Shown piece after piece: positions 1 to 7,227 of a stretch of DNA of 12,660 nucleotides. The stretch lies in NCBI GenBank assembly GCA_013813945.1, contig JACCQV010000596.1:1-12660 (forward strand). Reading direction: 5' to 3'. The notes beneath the pieces were generated by a model. It did not search any database and was not told where the DNA came from. It was given only the letters and a program-made list of their open reading frames with translations. The first letter of the stretch is position 1, and the number at the start of each line of letters is the position of its first letter. This DNA is from Deltaproteobacteria bacterium. GTDB lineage: Bacteria > Myxococcota_A > Polyangia > Haliangiales > Haliangiaceae. Made by a program: the position numbers and the translations under genes.

Positions 1-1
1 G

Positions 2-1426
2 CTCGGGATCATGTGCGGCGCGATGCTTCGCGTCGTCCCTGGCGTCTGGTGGAACGGTGTCCAGCGCGCGAGCAACGACACCCGCGTCTACGCACCCGAT
101 CCACTCGGCCGCCAGCTGCTCGTCGCGTGGGCTCGCGAGCAGGCCTCGACGAACAAACCGCAGAGCTGGGGGCGCGCTCTGTTCGAGACCGACACGCACG
201 AGCACATGCACCTCACCGCGGAGACCGGCCTGCCGACGTTCCACGCGAGCTGGCTGCCCGATCTGCTTCTCCGCGAGCGGATCGAGGATCTCTCCGAGGC
301 CAGCCTGCGGCGCTTCAACGTGCGCTGGGTGATCGCCGCCGACAAGTCTCCGAGCCTCGGGGATCCAGACACCGAGATCACCCTCGGCTCGTTCCGCATC
401 CGCCAGCTCGAGAGCTGGGACGGAAAGTTCGCGCGGATCGAGGACGCCGCGGCAGGCGATGTCCGCGTGCTCCGCCTCGATGATCGCGCGGTCGAGATCG
501 AGGTGACGGGAACCACCGAGCCCGTGCTCGTCGCACTCGGGACCGGCTATTACCCGCGCTGGCGCGCGCACCACGCGAGCGGCGCCGAGGAGCCCGTCTA
601 CGCCCTGCCGACGATCCCGGATGGCAAGCTGCACGTGATCAGCGCGTGGGTCGCGCCCGGCAAGACGACGTTCACCGTCGACGGTCCGCTGCCCTCCGAC
701 GGCAAGGGGCGGATCCTCTCGATCCTCGCGCTCGTCCTCGCGATCGCCGGCATCGTCGCGTGGAAGCTGCGCCGGGTACGGTTCGCCGTGCTGAACCGGC
801 TCGCGCTCGAGCGGCGCAGGCTCCCGCGCCTCGTCGGCCTCGCGGCCCGGTTCGGAATCCCGCTCGCGTGCATCGCCCTTCTCGCACGCGGCTGCCGCGA
901 CGATCGCGCGATCACGCAGAGCCTCGAGCTCGGCACCGGCCTGCGTGCAACCGCCGTCGTCGAGGCCCGCACCACCGATGGTGAGTGGCAGACCTGCGAC
1001 TACAGCCGCCTCGAGGCCACCCACTACTGCGAGGGCCTCGTGGTCGCCACCGATGGCATGGCAGCCACCCTCAACGATGCAGCGCCGAGCTGGGGCTTCA
1101 ACACCCCCGCGATCTTCGTGACACCCAACGAGCCCGATGCCGAGGTCCGGATCCGCCTGCGCGCCCGGCTCTCGGGAACGTACTGGACGGCCGCGAGCGC
1201 AGGCACCGCCACGCTCGAAGTGGAAGGCGATGAGCCGCGAGTGATCACGCGCTCGATCCTCACGTACGGCGATGAGGGGGAGCGCGACATCGAGCTGCGC
1301 GCGAAGCTACCGGCGTACGACACCTGGTCGTTCACGTTTGTCCACGAGGACACGCTGCTGCCGCCTCGTCCGTTCCTCGATCCACCGCCGGTGGCGGCGC
1401 CGCCCGCGATTCGCGCGATCCGCTAG
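2..1426 (+). CDS. C-terminal part of a large YfhO/GT-C-like membrane protein with an extra periplasmic tail domain (5' truncated)
   Basis: The reading frame is already open at base 2, before the first ATG at 11, so this is the 3' part of a longer gene whose multi-helix body lies upstream of the window. Numbering from that ATG, residues ~25-230 form a soluble domain that reads like the periplasmic C-terminal region of YfhO-type membrane proteins: 'GRALFETD' (54-61), 'NVRWVI' (103-108) and 'GTGYYPRWRAH' (177-187). A membrane helix follows at ~235-252, then an arginine-rich cytoplasmic loop (254-273), a second helix at ~277-293, and a C-terminal region of about 175 residues that looks beta-rich, with a possible disulfide pair C329/C340 and a proline-rich end. 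A domain after the last helix is unusual for the family. The stop at 1424-1426 overlaps the stop of the convergent neighbour. Glycosyltransferase or glycan-flipping roles are inference. The family assignment is moderate and the function unknown. Confidence 0.75.
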   Translation, partial: LGIMCGAMLRVVPGVWWNGVQRASNDTRVYAPDPLGRQLLVAWAREQASTNKPQSWGRALFETDTHEHMHLTAETGLPTFHASWLPDLLLRERIEDLSEASLRRFNVRWVIAADKSPSLGDPDTEITLGSFRIRQLESWDGKFARIEDAAAGDVRVLRLDDRAVEIEVTGTTEPVLVALGTGYYPRWRAHHASGAEEPVYALPTIPDGKLHVISAWVAPGKTTFTVDGPLPSDGKGRILSILALVLAIAGIVAWKLRRVRFAVLNRLALERRRLPRLVGLAARFGIPLACIALLARGCRDDRAITQSLELGTGLRATAVVEARTTDGEWQTCDYSRLEATHYCEGLVVATDGMAATLNDAAPSWGFNTPAIFVTPNEPDAEVRIRLRARLSGTYWTAASAGTATLEVEGDEPRVITRSILTYGDEGERDIELRAKLPAYDTWSFTFVHEDTLLPPRPFLDPPPVAAPPAIRAIR

Positions 1427-3231
1427 TCGCGCCAGCGGATCTTCTTCAGGATCACATCCGACTGCGACCGGTCGAGCTCGGTGTCGGGACCGAACGCGAT
1501 GAACAGGACGTGGAGGCCAGGGTTGACGGGCAACACCGACTCGAAGCGGAGATGCGCACCGCGCGCCGTGGTCTCCACGCTCGCGAGGTGGAAGTGCGAG
1601 ATGCCTGGCGCGACCCGGACCTCGGTGCGCCAATCGATAGGCGCGCCGGTCGCGGACTCGACATCGAGCTCGAGAAATTTCGGGTCGCTCACGAAGAAGT
1701 GGGTGGCCGGGGGCACGCGGCCGGTCGCGGCATCCCAGCCGATGCCATTGAGGTAGAGCCCGTGCGGGCGCGGCTGGGTCTGCGAGGCGATCCACGGATC
1801 GCCGAGCTGATAGGACGCGGGCATCGCGCGGGGCACGGTCGCCGGTCGCGACAGGGCCCAGCTCGTGGCGAGAGCCGTCTCGCGATCCGTGGGGTCCGCC
1901 TTGACGCGTCCGCGCGTCTTGCTGGTCACGACCGCGGTCGCCCACAACCCGACGAGGATCGCGAATGCGAGCGCGCCACGTCCACGAGCGGTGACCCAGG
2001 TTGCACCCTCACGCCACGCGATCAAGAGGAGCGCAGCGACCGCGGGACCGAGGTCGAGCTGGTAGCGCGACGACACGCTCGGTGAGTGCAGGTAGAACAC
2101 GAACAGCGGCAGCGCGCCGAGCACGGCCCACGGCAACAGCCAGCGCGCACACCAGTCGGAATCGGATCGTTCGCGCCGTGATCGCCGCCACGCCCGCACA
2201 CCGAGCGCGAGCCCGGCGAGCACGAGCGGCACGTAGGGCCACGAGTACGTCGTGAAGTAATACTCGCGCCATCGCGCCTCGTCGGACTGGCCCGCGTGTA
2301 GCCCCTTCGCGTAGAAGTCACGCTTGGCGGCGGTCTCCGGACGATCGACGAGGCTCCCGAGGAGCTCGACGCCGGCCTCGACCCAGCCGACGCGCTCGAA
2401 TGGATAGCTGAACCGCGTCGCGACGATATTGCCCGGCAGCGAATGGATGTTGAGCCGGTGGCCGAACTCGGCGCCCGAGCCGAACCGTTCCGTGTTCGTG
2501 ACATAGAGGGCCGCACCGCCGACCGCAAACATCGCGAAGCCGAGCGCGAGGTGGGGAAGCGCGCGGCGTCCGTACGACTGGATATAGATGATCGAGCCGA
2601 CGATCGCGGTCGAGAGTCCGTAGAACCAGACGGTGGGTCGGATCAAGCCGGTGAGCCCAGCGACGAGCAGCAATAACAGGTAGCGCGAGCGTGTGGGGCG
2701 ATGGCCGAGCAGCACGAGACCACCGAGCAGGATCATCGCAGCGCCGTACGAGTAGATCGCCGCCTCCTCGTAGACGCCGAGCCGGCCGCGAAGGATCGTA
2801 ATGAAGGCGGGCAACAGGGCCGTGATCAGCACCGAGCCGGCGCCGATCCACCAGGGCTCGCCCTTGCGTGCGCCGAGCGCGCGCAGCAGCACGAGGAACA
2901 CGAGAGCGAGCCAGAGTGCCATCGCGATCCGATCCGGGAACCCCTCCTGGCCAACCGCGCGCGCACCGAGCTCGAAGGGCGTTTGCCACAGCGGTACACC
3001 GAGACCCCACACCTGCTGCACGCCCGTCGGCGTCCATGCGAGGTCATGAGCGAGCCCCTCGGGCGCAGGGGTGAGCGCCAGGCGGCCGGCGAGGAAGGCG
3101 TCGACCTGCGCCCGGTAGGCGCCGTGCGACGAGTACATGCCGTGACCGCCGAGCTGGCGAAACGCTAGCAGCAGTGCGAATGCAACGACCGCGGCCACGC
3201 CGAGCGTGCGAATTCGCGAGTCACCGAGCAT
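1423..3231 (-). CDS. Polytopic inner-membrane protein, GT-C glycosyltransferase-like
   Basis: A 602-residue protein with about ten or more hydrophobic segments, the first at ~9-25. A first periplasmic loop carries 'SSHGAYRAQVDAFLAGRLAL' (34-53). A loop with 'GVYEEAAIYSYG' (152-163), a motif 'SSRYQLDLGPA' (387-397) near the last helices, and a C-terminal soluble domain of about 160 residues follow. This layout of many helices, an acidic first-loop region and a periplasmic C-terminal domain is that of GT-C-fold enzymes using polyprenyl-linked sugars, but I see no diagnostic catalytic motif. In-frame starts lie at GTG 3249, ATG 3237 and ATG 3231. I chose 3231 because GAGAAG at 3240-3245 sits 8 nt upstream; the longer forms add only 6 or 2 residues. 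It lies 34 bases downstream of the ThuA lipoprotein gene and probably shares its transcript. It is not obviously paralogous to the two GT-C-like genes at the right end. Confidence 0.8.
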   Translation of the reverse strand: MLGDSRIRTLGVAAVVAFALLLAFRQLGGHGMYSSHGAYRAQVDAFLAGRLALTPAPEGLAHDLAWTPTGVQQVWGLGVPLWQTPFELGARAVGQEGFPDRIAMALWLALVFLVLLRALGARKGEPWWIGAGSVLITALLPAFITILRGRLGVYEEAAIYSYGAAMILLGGLVLLGHRPTRSRYLLLLLVAGLTGLIRPTVWFYGLSTAIVGSIIYIQSYGRRALPHLALGFAMFAVGGAALYVTNTERFGSGAEFGHRLNIHSLPGNIVATRFSYPFERVGWVEAGVELLGSLVDRPETAAKRDFYAKGLHAGQSDEARWREYYFTTYSWPYVPLVLAGLALGVRAWRRSRRERSDSDWCARWLLPWAVLGALPLFVFYLHSPSVSSRYQLDLGPAVAALLLIAWREGATWVTARGRGALAFAILVGLWATAVVTSKTRGRVKADPTDRETALATSWALSRPATVPRAMPASYQLGDPWIASQTQPRPHGLYLNGIGWDAATGRVPPATHFFVSDPKFLELDVESATGAPIDWRTEVRVAPGISHFHLASVETTARGAHLRFESVLPVNPGLHVLFIAFGPDTELDRSQSDVILKKIRWRD

Positions 3232-3239
3232 CCGCATGT

Positions 3240-3245
3240 CTTCTC
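3240..3245 (-). promoter_or_regulatory. Shine-Dalgarno deciding the start of the 1423-3231 gene
   Basis: Read on the minus strand this is GAGAAG, 8 nt before ATG 3231. It lies only 2 nt before ATG 3237 and inside the gene if GTG 3249 is used, so it favours the 3231 start. Confidence 0.5.
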
Positions 3246-3265
3246 GCACATTCGACGGCGATTTG

Positions 3266-4090
3266 TCAGGGACCGGCCGTCCAGGTGATCGCTCGCGCGA
3301 TCATCTCGACGTGGAGCGGATCCTCGTAGCTGTCTGCCGCGTGCCCGAGACACGAGAAGAAGACACGGCCTCCGTACAGCTCGTGCGCCCACGCGATCGG
3401 GTGATAACCGACCCGCAACTCCTCGGGATAGTCTGCCGCCAGCGTGCTCTCGTCGGCCGCGAGCAGGATCGTCACGGGCGTGAGCTCGGGCCGCTCTGCG
3501 AACACGTGAATCTCGTCGGTCTGAGCCCACCGCGCGGGCAGGTGCGCGACGATCGGATGCGAAGTCTCGATGGTGATGTCCACGCTCCACACGCCGGGAG
3601 CGTGAGCTTCGAGCGTCGCGCCGATCGCGTTCGAATAGTAGTCCCACGCATTCTCGGTAAAATCGGCGGTATGGAGGCCGACCAGGCCCCCACCGGCGCG
3701 CATCCAGGCTTCGAGATGGGCGCGGGAGAGCTCGTCGAGAACGTTGCCGCTCGTGGCCGCGAAGACCACCACGTCGGTCGTCGCGAGGCGCTCGGACTCG
3801 AAGATGTCGCGATCGTGGGTCGCGATGACCGAGAACCCGTGCGTCGCGCACATCCCGAGGATCGCGTCCCGAGCCGCGGGATTTCCGGTGTGCTGCCAGA
3901 GATTCTCGGCTGTGAAGACGATCACGCTCGGTCCGTCGGTGCCGGTGCACGCGGCATCGATATCGGGAACGTCTGCGGTCAGCACCGCGGCTGGATGGCC
4001 TTCACCGCGCGCCGGTTTCCGGTCGTTGTCGTCGCTGCAGCCGACGATGCAGAGGAGGCAACCAGACGCCCAGGCGAACCGTGCGGGCAT
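3266..4090 (-). CDS. ThuA-domain lipoprotein (paralogue 1)
   Basis: A 274-residue protein with a short signal peptide ending in a lipobox, I15-V16-G17-C18, so it is likely lipidated at C18 and placed in the periplasm facing a membrane. A linker (~19-52) precedes one ThuA domain (Pfam ThuA, class I glutamine-amidotransferase-like fold) from ~55 to the end: 'SVIVFTAENLW' (55-65), 'VVVFAATSGNVLD' (107-119), 'AGGGLVGLH' (132-140), 'SHPI' (177-180), 'TDEIHVF' (191-197), 'RVGYHPIAW' (226-234) and 'CLGH' (247-250). The amidotransferase nucleophile cysteine is not seen in the expected glycine-rich position, as is usual for ThuA proteins, whose exact reaction is poorly defined; the family name comes from trehalose utilisation. 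The ATG at 4090 is chosen for the signal peptide and an AGGA 6 nt upstream; longer readings of this frame run antisense through the methyltransferase gene. It is the first gene of the leftward unit and a clear paralogue of the lipoprotein at 5017-5808. Confidence 0.88.
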   Translation of the reverse strand: MPARFAWASGCLLCIVGCSDDNDRKPARGEGHPAAVLTADVPDIDAACTGTDGPSVIVFTAENLWQHTGNPAARDAILGMCATHGFSVIATHDRDIFESERLATTDVVVFAATSGNVLDELSRAHLEAWMRAGGGLVGLHTADFTENAWDYYSNAIGATLEAHAPGVWSVDITIETSHPIVAHLPARWAQTDEIHVFAERPELTPVTILLAADESTLAADYPEELRVGYHPIAWAHELYGGRVFFSCLGHAADSYEDPLHVEMIARAITWTAGP

Positions 4091-4153
4091 GTTCGATCCT
4101 AGCAGGCTACCAGACACTTGACCCGGCCCGCCTCGGAGTGGCATGAACGCCCG
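4091..4153. promoter_or_regulatory. Divergent intergenic region, probable promoters for both units
   Basis: These 63 bases separate two divergent start codons and are the longest non-coding stretch in the window, so transcription of both units most likely starts in or beside it. A TTGACC at 4118-4123 on the plus strand resembles a -35 box, but the base run 17-18 nt later (around 4141-4147) is a poor -10 match, so no specific promoter is claimed. The plus-strand GGAG at 4135-4138 lies 15 nt from ATG 4154, which is too far for a strong ribosome binding site. Confidence 0.4.
4097..4100 (-). promoter_or_regulatory. Shine-Dalgarno of ThuA lipoprotein 1
   Basis: AGGA on the minus strand, 6 nt before the ATG at 4090. 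It supports the short lipoprotein start. Confidence 0.5.
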
Positions 4154-5017
4154 ATGACCGCGTGCGAGGTGTGTTCTTCGTCGGAGTTTGCTCCGATGTT
4201 CGACAAGCTCGGGCACCACTTCGTGCGCTGCAGCACGTGCTCGCTCGAGCGCATCTCCCCGCAGCCGAGCGATGAGGAGCTGGCCAAGATCTACGGCGCT
4301 CACTACTACGACGCCTGGGGTCTGCACGACAACGAGGACACGGTCGCCACGCTCAAGCGCCGCACGTTCAAGTACGTGCTCGGCAAGCTCGATACGCCGG
4401 CACCAGGATCCAAGCTGCTCGACTGCGGTGCAGCGACCGGCTTCTTGCTCGATGTCGCCAAGGATCTCGGGTACGAGCCGTACGCTCTCGAGCTCTCCGA
4501 GTTCGGATCGCAGGCGATCGCGAAGAAGTTCGGTGCAGACCGCGTGTTCTGTGGCGAGCTCGAGAACATCGAGTTCCCTGGCGTGAAGCCGGGCGACTTC
4601 GACGTGATCACGATGTGCGACTACATCGAGCACGTGCGTAATCCGCGCGACATCCTCGGCCTCGCGCGCAAGCTGCTCGGCAAGGGCGGCACGATCGCGA
4701 TCACCACGCCAGACGCCGGGTCGCCGTCTCATCGCGTCCTGCGCAGTGGCTGGACGCACTACAAGCTCGAGCACTTGTTCTACTTCAACCAGAAGAACTT
4801 CGAGAGCCTGCTCAAGGACGTCGGATTCTCGTCGGTGAAGTTCTATCCACTGTGGAAGTCGCTGTCGCTCGACTACATCGGGCATCAGTTCGAGGTCTAT
4901 CCGCACCCGGCGCTGACCGCGCTCGCGCGTGGGATCCGGAAGATCGTTCCGGCACCGATCCGCGCGCTGCCCCTCCCGTTCTCGACGGGCGAGCTGCTCG
5001 CCGTCGCCCGCGTCTGA
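4154..5017 (+). CDS. Class I SAM-dependent methyltransferase with N-terminal zinc-ribbon-like motif
   Basis: A 287-residue soluble protein. The N-terminus has paired cysteines C4-x2-C7 and C26-x2-C29, a likely structural zinc site seen in several methyltransferases from sugar and surface-polysaccharide clusters. The Rossmann domain shows motif I 'LLDCGAATGF' (88-97), an acidic ribose-binding position in 'ALELSEFG' (111-118), 'FDVITMCDYIEHVRNP' (149-164) and 'LLGKGGTIAITTP' (174-186). At this length it lacks the extra C-terminal domain of the NDP-sugar C-methyltransferases that also carry an N-terminal zinc site, so C- versus O-methylation is undecided. ATG 4154 is preferred over TTG 4118 because the zinc motif begins right after it. 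Its stop shares one base with the next start (TGATG), so it is probably translated with the ThuA, MBOAT and SGNH genes. A glycan or lipid-linked sugar substrate is inferred from those neighbours. Confidence 0.88.
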   Translation: MTACEVCSSSEFAPMFDKLGHHFVRCSTCSLERISPQPSDEELAKIYGAHYYDAWGLHDNEDTVATLKRRTFKYVLGKLDTPAPGSKLLDCGAATGFLLDVAKDLGYEPYALELSEFGSQAIAKKFGADRVFCGELENIEFPGVKPGDFDVITMCDYIEHVRNPRDILGLARKLLGKGGTIAITTPDAGSPSHRVLRSGWTHYKLEHLFYFNQKNFESLLKDVGFSSVKFYPLWKSLSLDYIGHQFEVYPHPALTALARGIRKIVPAPIRALPLPFSTGELLAVARV

Positions 5018-5808
5018 TGGCGCGAGACCGTCGCTGGTTACCGACGCTCTCTGCTGCTGCTCTCGCCGCGTGCGGTGACAACGTCGAACCCGTGGGCATC
5101 GAACCAGACGTCTCGGTGATCGTCTTCACCGGCGAGACCCTGTGGATGCACCCGTCCAATCCCGTTGCGGGACGGGCTCTGATCCGGCTCGGAACCGACC
5201 AGGGCTGGAAGATGGCGGTGACGTCGGATCCCGGCGTGTTCACACCAGAGCGGCTCGCGGTGACCGACGCCGTCGTGTTCGCGGTGACCAGTGGCGAGGT
5301 CCTCGATGACCCAGCGCGTGCTGCGCTCGAGGTATTCTTCACTGCGGGGGGCGGCTTCGTCGGCATCCATTCCGCGAGCGCTACCGAGATGACCTGGCCG
5401 TTCTATACGGAGAAGCTGGTTCCGGTCCGGTTCCGGACCCATCCGTACCCGAACAACGTGCTGCCTGGTCGGCTGACTCACGAGTCAGAGCACCCGATCC
5501 TCGCGGACCTGCCGAACCCGTGGCAGCGGACCGACGAGTTCTACACGTTTCAGGAGCGGCCTGAAGATCTGGGGCTGACCCTGCTGCTCGCGCTCGACGA
5601 GTCATCGATGGGACCGGACTACACGAGCGAGTTCCGGGTCGGCTATCACCCGATCGCGTTCACGCACGAGCGCTCGGGTGGCCGCACGTTCTATACGGCG
5701 CTCGGTCATACCCCCGAGTCCTATGCGGAGCCCGAGTTCCTGATGAGCATCGAGAGCGCCATCGCGTGGGTCAGCGAGCCGCGCCACGCTACGCGAGCTT
5801 CTCTCTAA
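5017..5808 (+). CDS. ThuA-domain lipoprotein (paralogue 2)
   Basis: A 263-residue protein with a basic n-region (R3, R5, R6), a short hydrophobic stretch and an ideal lipobox L16-A17-A18-C19, giving a lipidated C19. One ThuA domain fills the rest: 'SVIVFTGETLW' (33-43), 'AVVFAVTSGEVLDD' (85-98), 'AGGGFVGIH' (110-118), 'EHPILADLP' (158-166), 'TDEFYTFQERPE' (172-183), 'RVGYHPIAFTHE' (207-218) and 'ALGH' (228-231). These blocks match the lipoprotein at 3266-4090 in order and spacing. The ATG at 5017 overlaps the methyltransferase stop by one base and has no Shine-Dalgarno, which suggests reinitiation coupling. The longer in-frame reading from 4852 lies inside the methyltransferase gene and would bury the signal peptide, so it is rejected. 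Its reaction is unknown. Placement between a methyltransferase and an O-acyltransferase suggests a periplasmic step on the same glycan, which is inference. Confidence 0.88.
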   Translation: MARDRRWLPTLSAAALAACGDNVEPVGIEPDVSVIVFTGETLWMHPSNPVAGRALIRLGTDQGWKMAVTSDPGVFTPERLAVTDAVVFAVTSGEVLDDPARAALEVFFTAGGGFVGIHSASATEMTWPFYTEKLVPVRFRTHPYPNNVLPGRLTHESEHPILADLPNPWQRTDEFYTFQERPEDLGLTLLLALDESSMGPDYTSEFRVGYHPIAFTHERSGGRTFYTALGHTPESYAEPEFLMSIESAIAWVSEPRHATRASL

Positions 5809-5818
5809 CGGTGATCCG

Positions 5819-7225
5819 GTGCCGTTCAGCTCGCTCCTCTTCGTTCATGCGTTTCTGCCAGCGTTCCTCGTGCTGTACTGGCTGACGCCGCGGTCGCTGA
5901 AGAACCACACCGCGATCTTCGGCAGCCTCGTCTTCTACGCATGGGGCGCACCGCGCTTCTTGCCGGTGGTCCTGGGCCTCGGCGCCATTGACTACATCCT
6001 CAGCCATCAGATCGCCGCGCGATCACCGGGGCGCTCGCGGCGCACGCTGCTCGTGCTCGGTGTCGCGCTTCATCTCTCGATCCTCGTCTACTTCAAGTAC
6101 TCGAACTTCTTCGTCGATGAGATGAACGGCCTGCTCACGAGCCTCGGGTTCTCGACCGTCGGATGGACCAAGGTGGTGCTGCCGATCGGCGTGTCGTTCA
6201 TCACCTTCGAGGAGATCACGTACCTCGTCGATGTTTACCGCGGCGATGCCAAGCCCGCGAACAGGATCTCGCACTACCTGCTGTTCTTGACGCTGTTCCC
6301 GCACTCGATCGCGGGCCCGATCTTTCGCTGGAAGGATCTCCAGGCCCAGCTCGTCGATCGTCCGCATGGCAGCTACCTGGTCGAAGGCTTCGAGCGGTTC
6401 TCGCTCGGTCTGGCAAAGAAGGTGCTGGTCGCCGATACGCTCGCGATCCCCGCCGACCTCGCGTTTCTCGCGACGGCCGATCAGCTGACGCCCGCAGTCG
6501 CCTGGATCGGTGCAATCGCGTACACGCTGCAGATCTACTTCGACTTCTCCGGCTACTCCGACATGGCGATCGGGCTCGGCAAGATGCTGGGCTTCACCTT
6601 CAAGGAGAACTTCAATCAGCCGTATGTCTCGGCGAGCCTGACGGAGTTCTGGAGTCGCTGGCACATCAGTCTCTCGAACTGGCTGCGTGACTACCTCTAC
6701 ATCCCGCTCGGCGGCAACCGGCTTGGTCGCCGCCGCGCGATCATCAATCTGTTCATCGTGTTCACGCTGTCAGGGCTCTGGCACGGACCCGCGTGGACGT
6801 TCGTTGCGTGGGGCGCGTTTCACGGCGGCTTTGTCGCGAGCGAGCGATTGCTGGGAGCCCGCCGCGATCGAATTCCGCTCGCGCTCCAGCACATCGTCAC
6901 GCTGGGGCTGGTCGTCGTCGGCTGGGTGCTGTTCCGCGCCACCTCACTCGGTCACGCTGGAACGATGCTCGGGGCAATGATCGGGATCTCCGACCCGAAC
7001 GCGGTGGCGCCGATCCCCGCGGACTTTGCGCCGCGCTACGCACTGGTTGCGCTCGCGTTCGGCGTGCTTGCGACGGTGTGGGCGATCTTCCGCAAGTACC
7101 GCCCGGCGAGCGGCGATCTGCGCTGGGCGTTCCTTGCGCGCCTCGGTTACGTTGCGTTGCTGGTTGCCTCCGTCGTGCATCTCACGAACATGCGCAGCAC
7201 TCCGCTGATCTACTTCAAGTTCTGA
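5819..7225 (+). CDS. MBOAT-family O-acyltransferase, AlgI-like
   Basis: A 468-residue polytopic membrane protein that moves an acyl group, normally acetyl from acetyl-CoA, across the inner membrane for transfer to an extracytoplasmic polymer. The start 'MPFSSLLFVHAFLPAFL' matches the typical AlgI beginning, which supports GTG 5819. Hallmarks are 'YFKYSNFF' (91-98), 'LPIGVSF' (121-127), 'YLVDVYRG' (135-142), 'IAGPI' (164-168), 'IYFDFSGYSDMAIGLG' (239-254), 'FWSRWHISLSNWLRDYLYIP' (277-296) and 'LSGLWHGPAW' (317-326), with the invariant histidine at H322 and further family histidines H282 and H335. Length and C-terminal 'IYFKF' are normal. Departures include E131-E132 after 'ITF', where AlgI proteins usually have Q-S, and H162 in 'FPHSIAG'. 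The gene starts 10 nt after the ThuA lipoprotein stop and ends 2 nt before its partner. The acyl donor and target polymer are not shown by the sequence. Confidence 0.95.
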   Translation: MPFSSLLFVHAFLPAFLVLYWLTPRSLKNHTAIFGSLVFYAWGAPRFLPVVLGLGAIDYILSHQIAARSPGRSRRTLLVLGVALHLSILVYFKYSNFFVDEMNGLLTSLGFSTVGWTKVVLPIGVSFITFEEITYLVDVYRGDAKPANRISHYLLFLTLFPHSIAGPIFRWKDLQAQLVDRPHGSYLVEGFERFSLGLAKKVLVADTLAIPADLAFLATADQLTPAVAWIGAIAYTLQIYFDFSGYSDMAIGLGKMLGFTFKENFNQPYVSASLTEFWSRWHISLSNWLRDYLYIPLGGNRLGRRRAIINLFIVFTLSGLWHGPAWTFVAWGAFHGGFVASERLLGARRDRIPLALQHIVTLGLVVVGWVLFRATSLGHAGTMLGAMIGISDPNAVAPIPADFAPRYALVALAFGVLATVWAIFRKYRPASGDLRWAFLARLGYVALLVASVVHLTNMRSTPLIYFKF

Positions 7226-7227
7226 TC

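Noticed and set aside
1382..1397. Small GC-rich inverted repeat (CCACC-GCC-GGTGG) near the convergent stops as a terminator.
   Set aside because: Only a 5-bp stem inside codons for a proline-rich tail, with no following T run.
4118..4153. TTG start at 4118 for the methyltransferase.
   Set aside because: It adds 12 residues without similarity to the family start; ATG 4154 begins just before the first zinc cysteine pair.
4091..4906. Upstream extension of the first ThuA lipoprotein to 4906.
   Set aside because: It would run antisense through the methyltransferase and bury the lipoprotein signal peptide; the ATG at 4090 has a Shine-Dalgarno.
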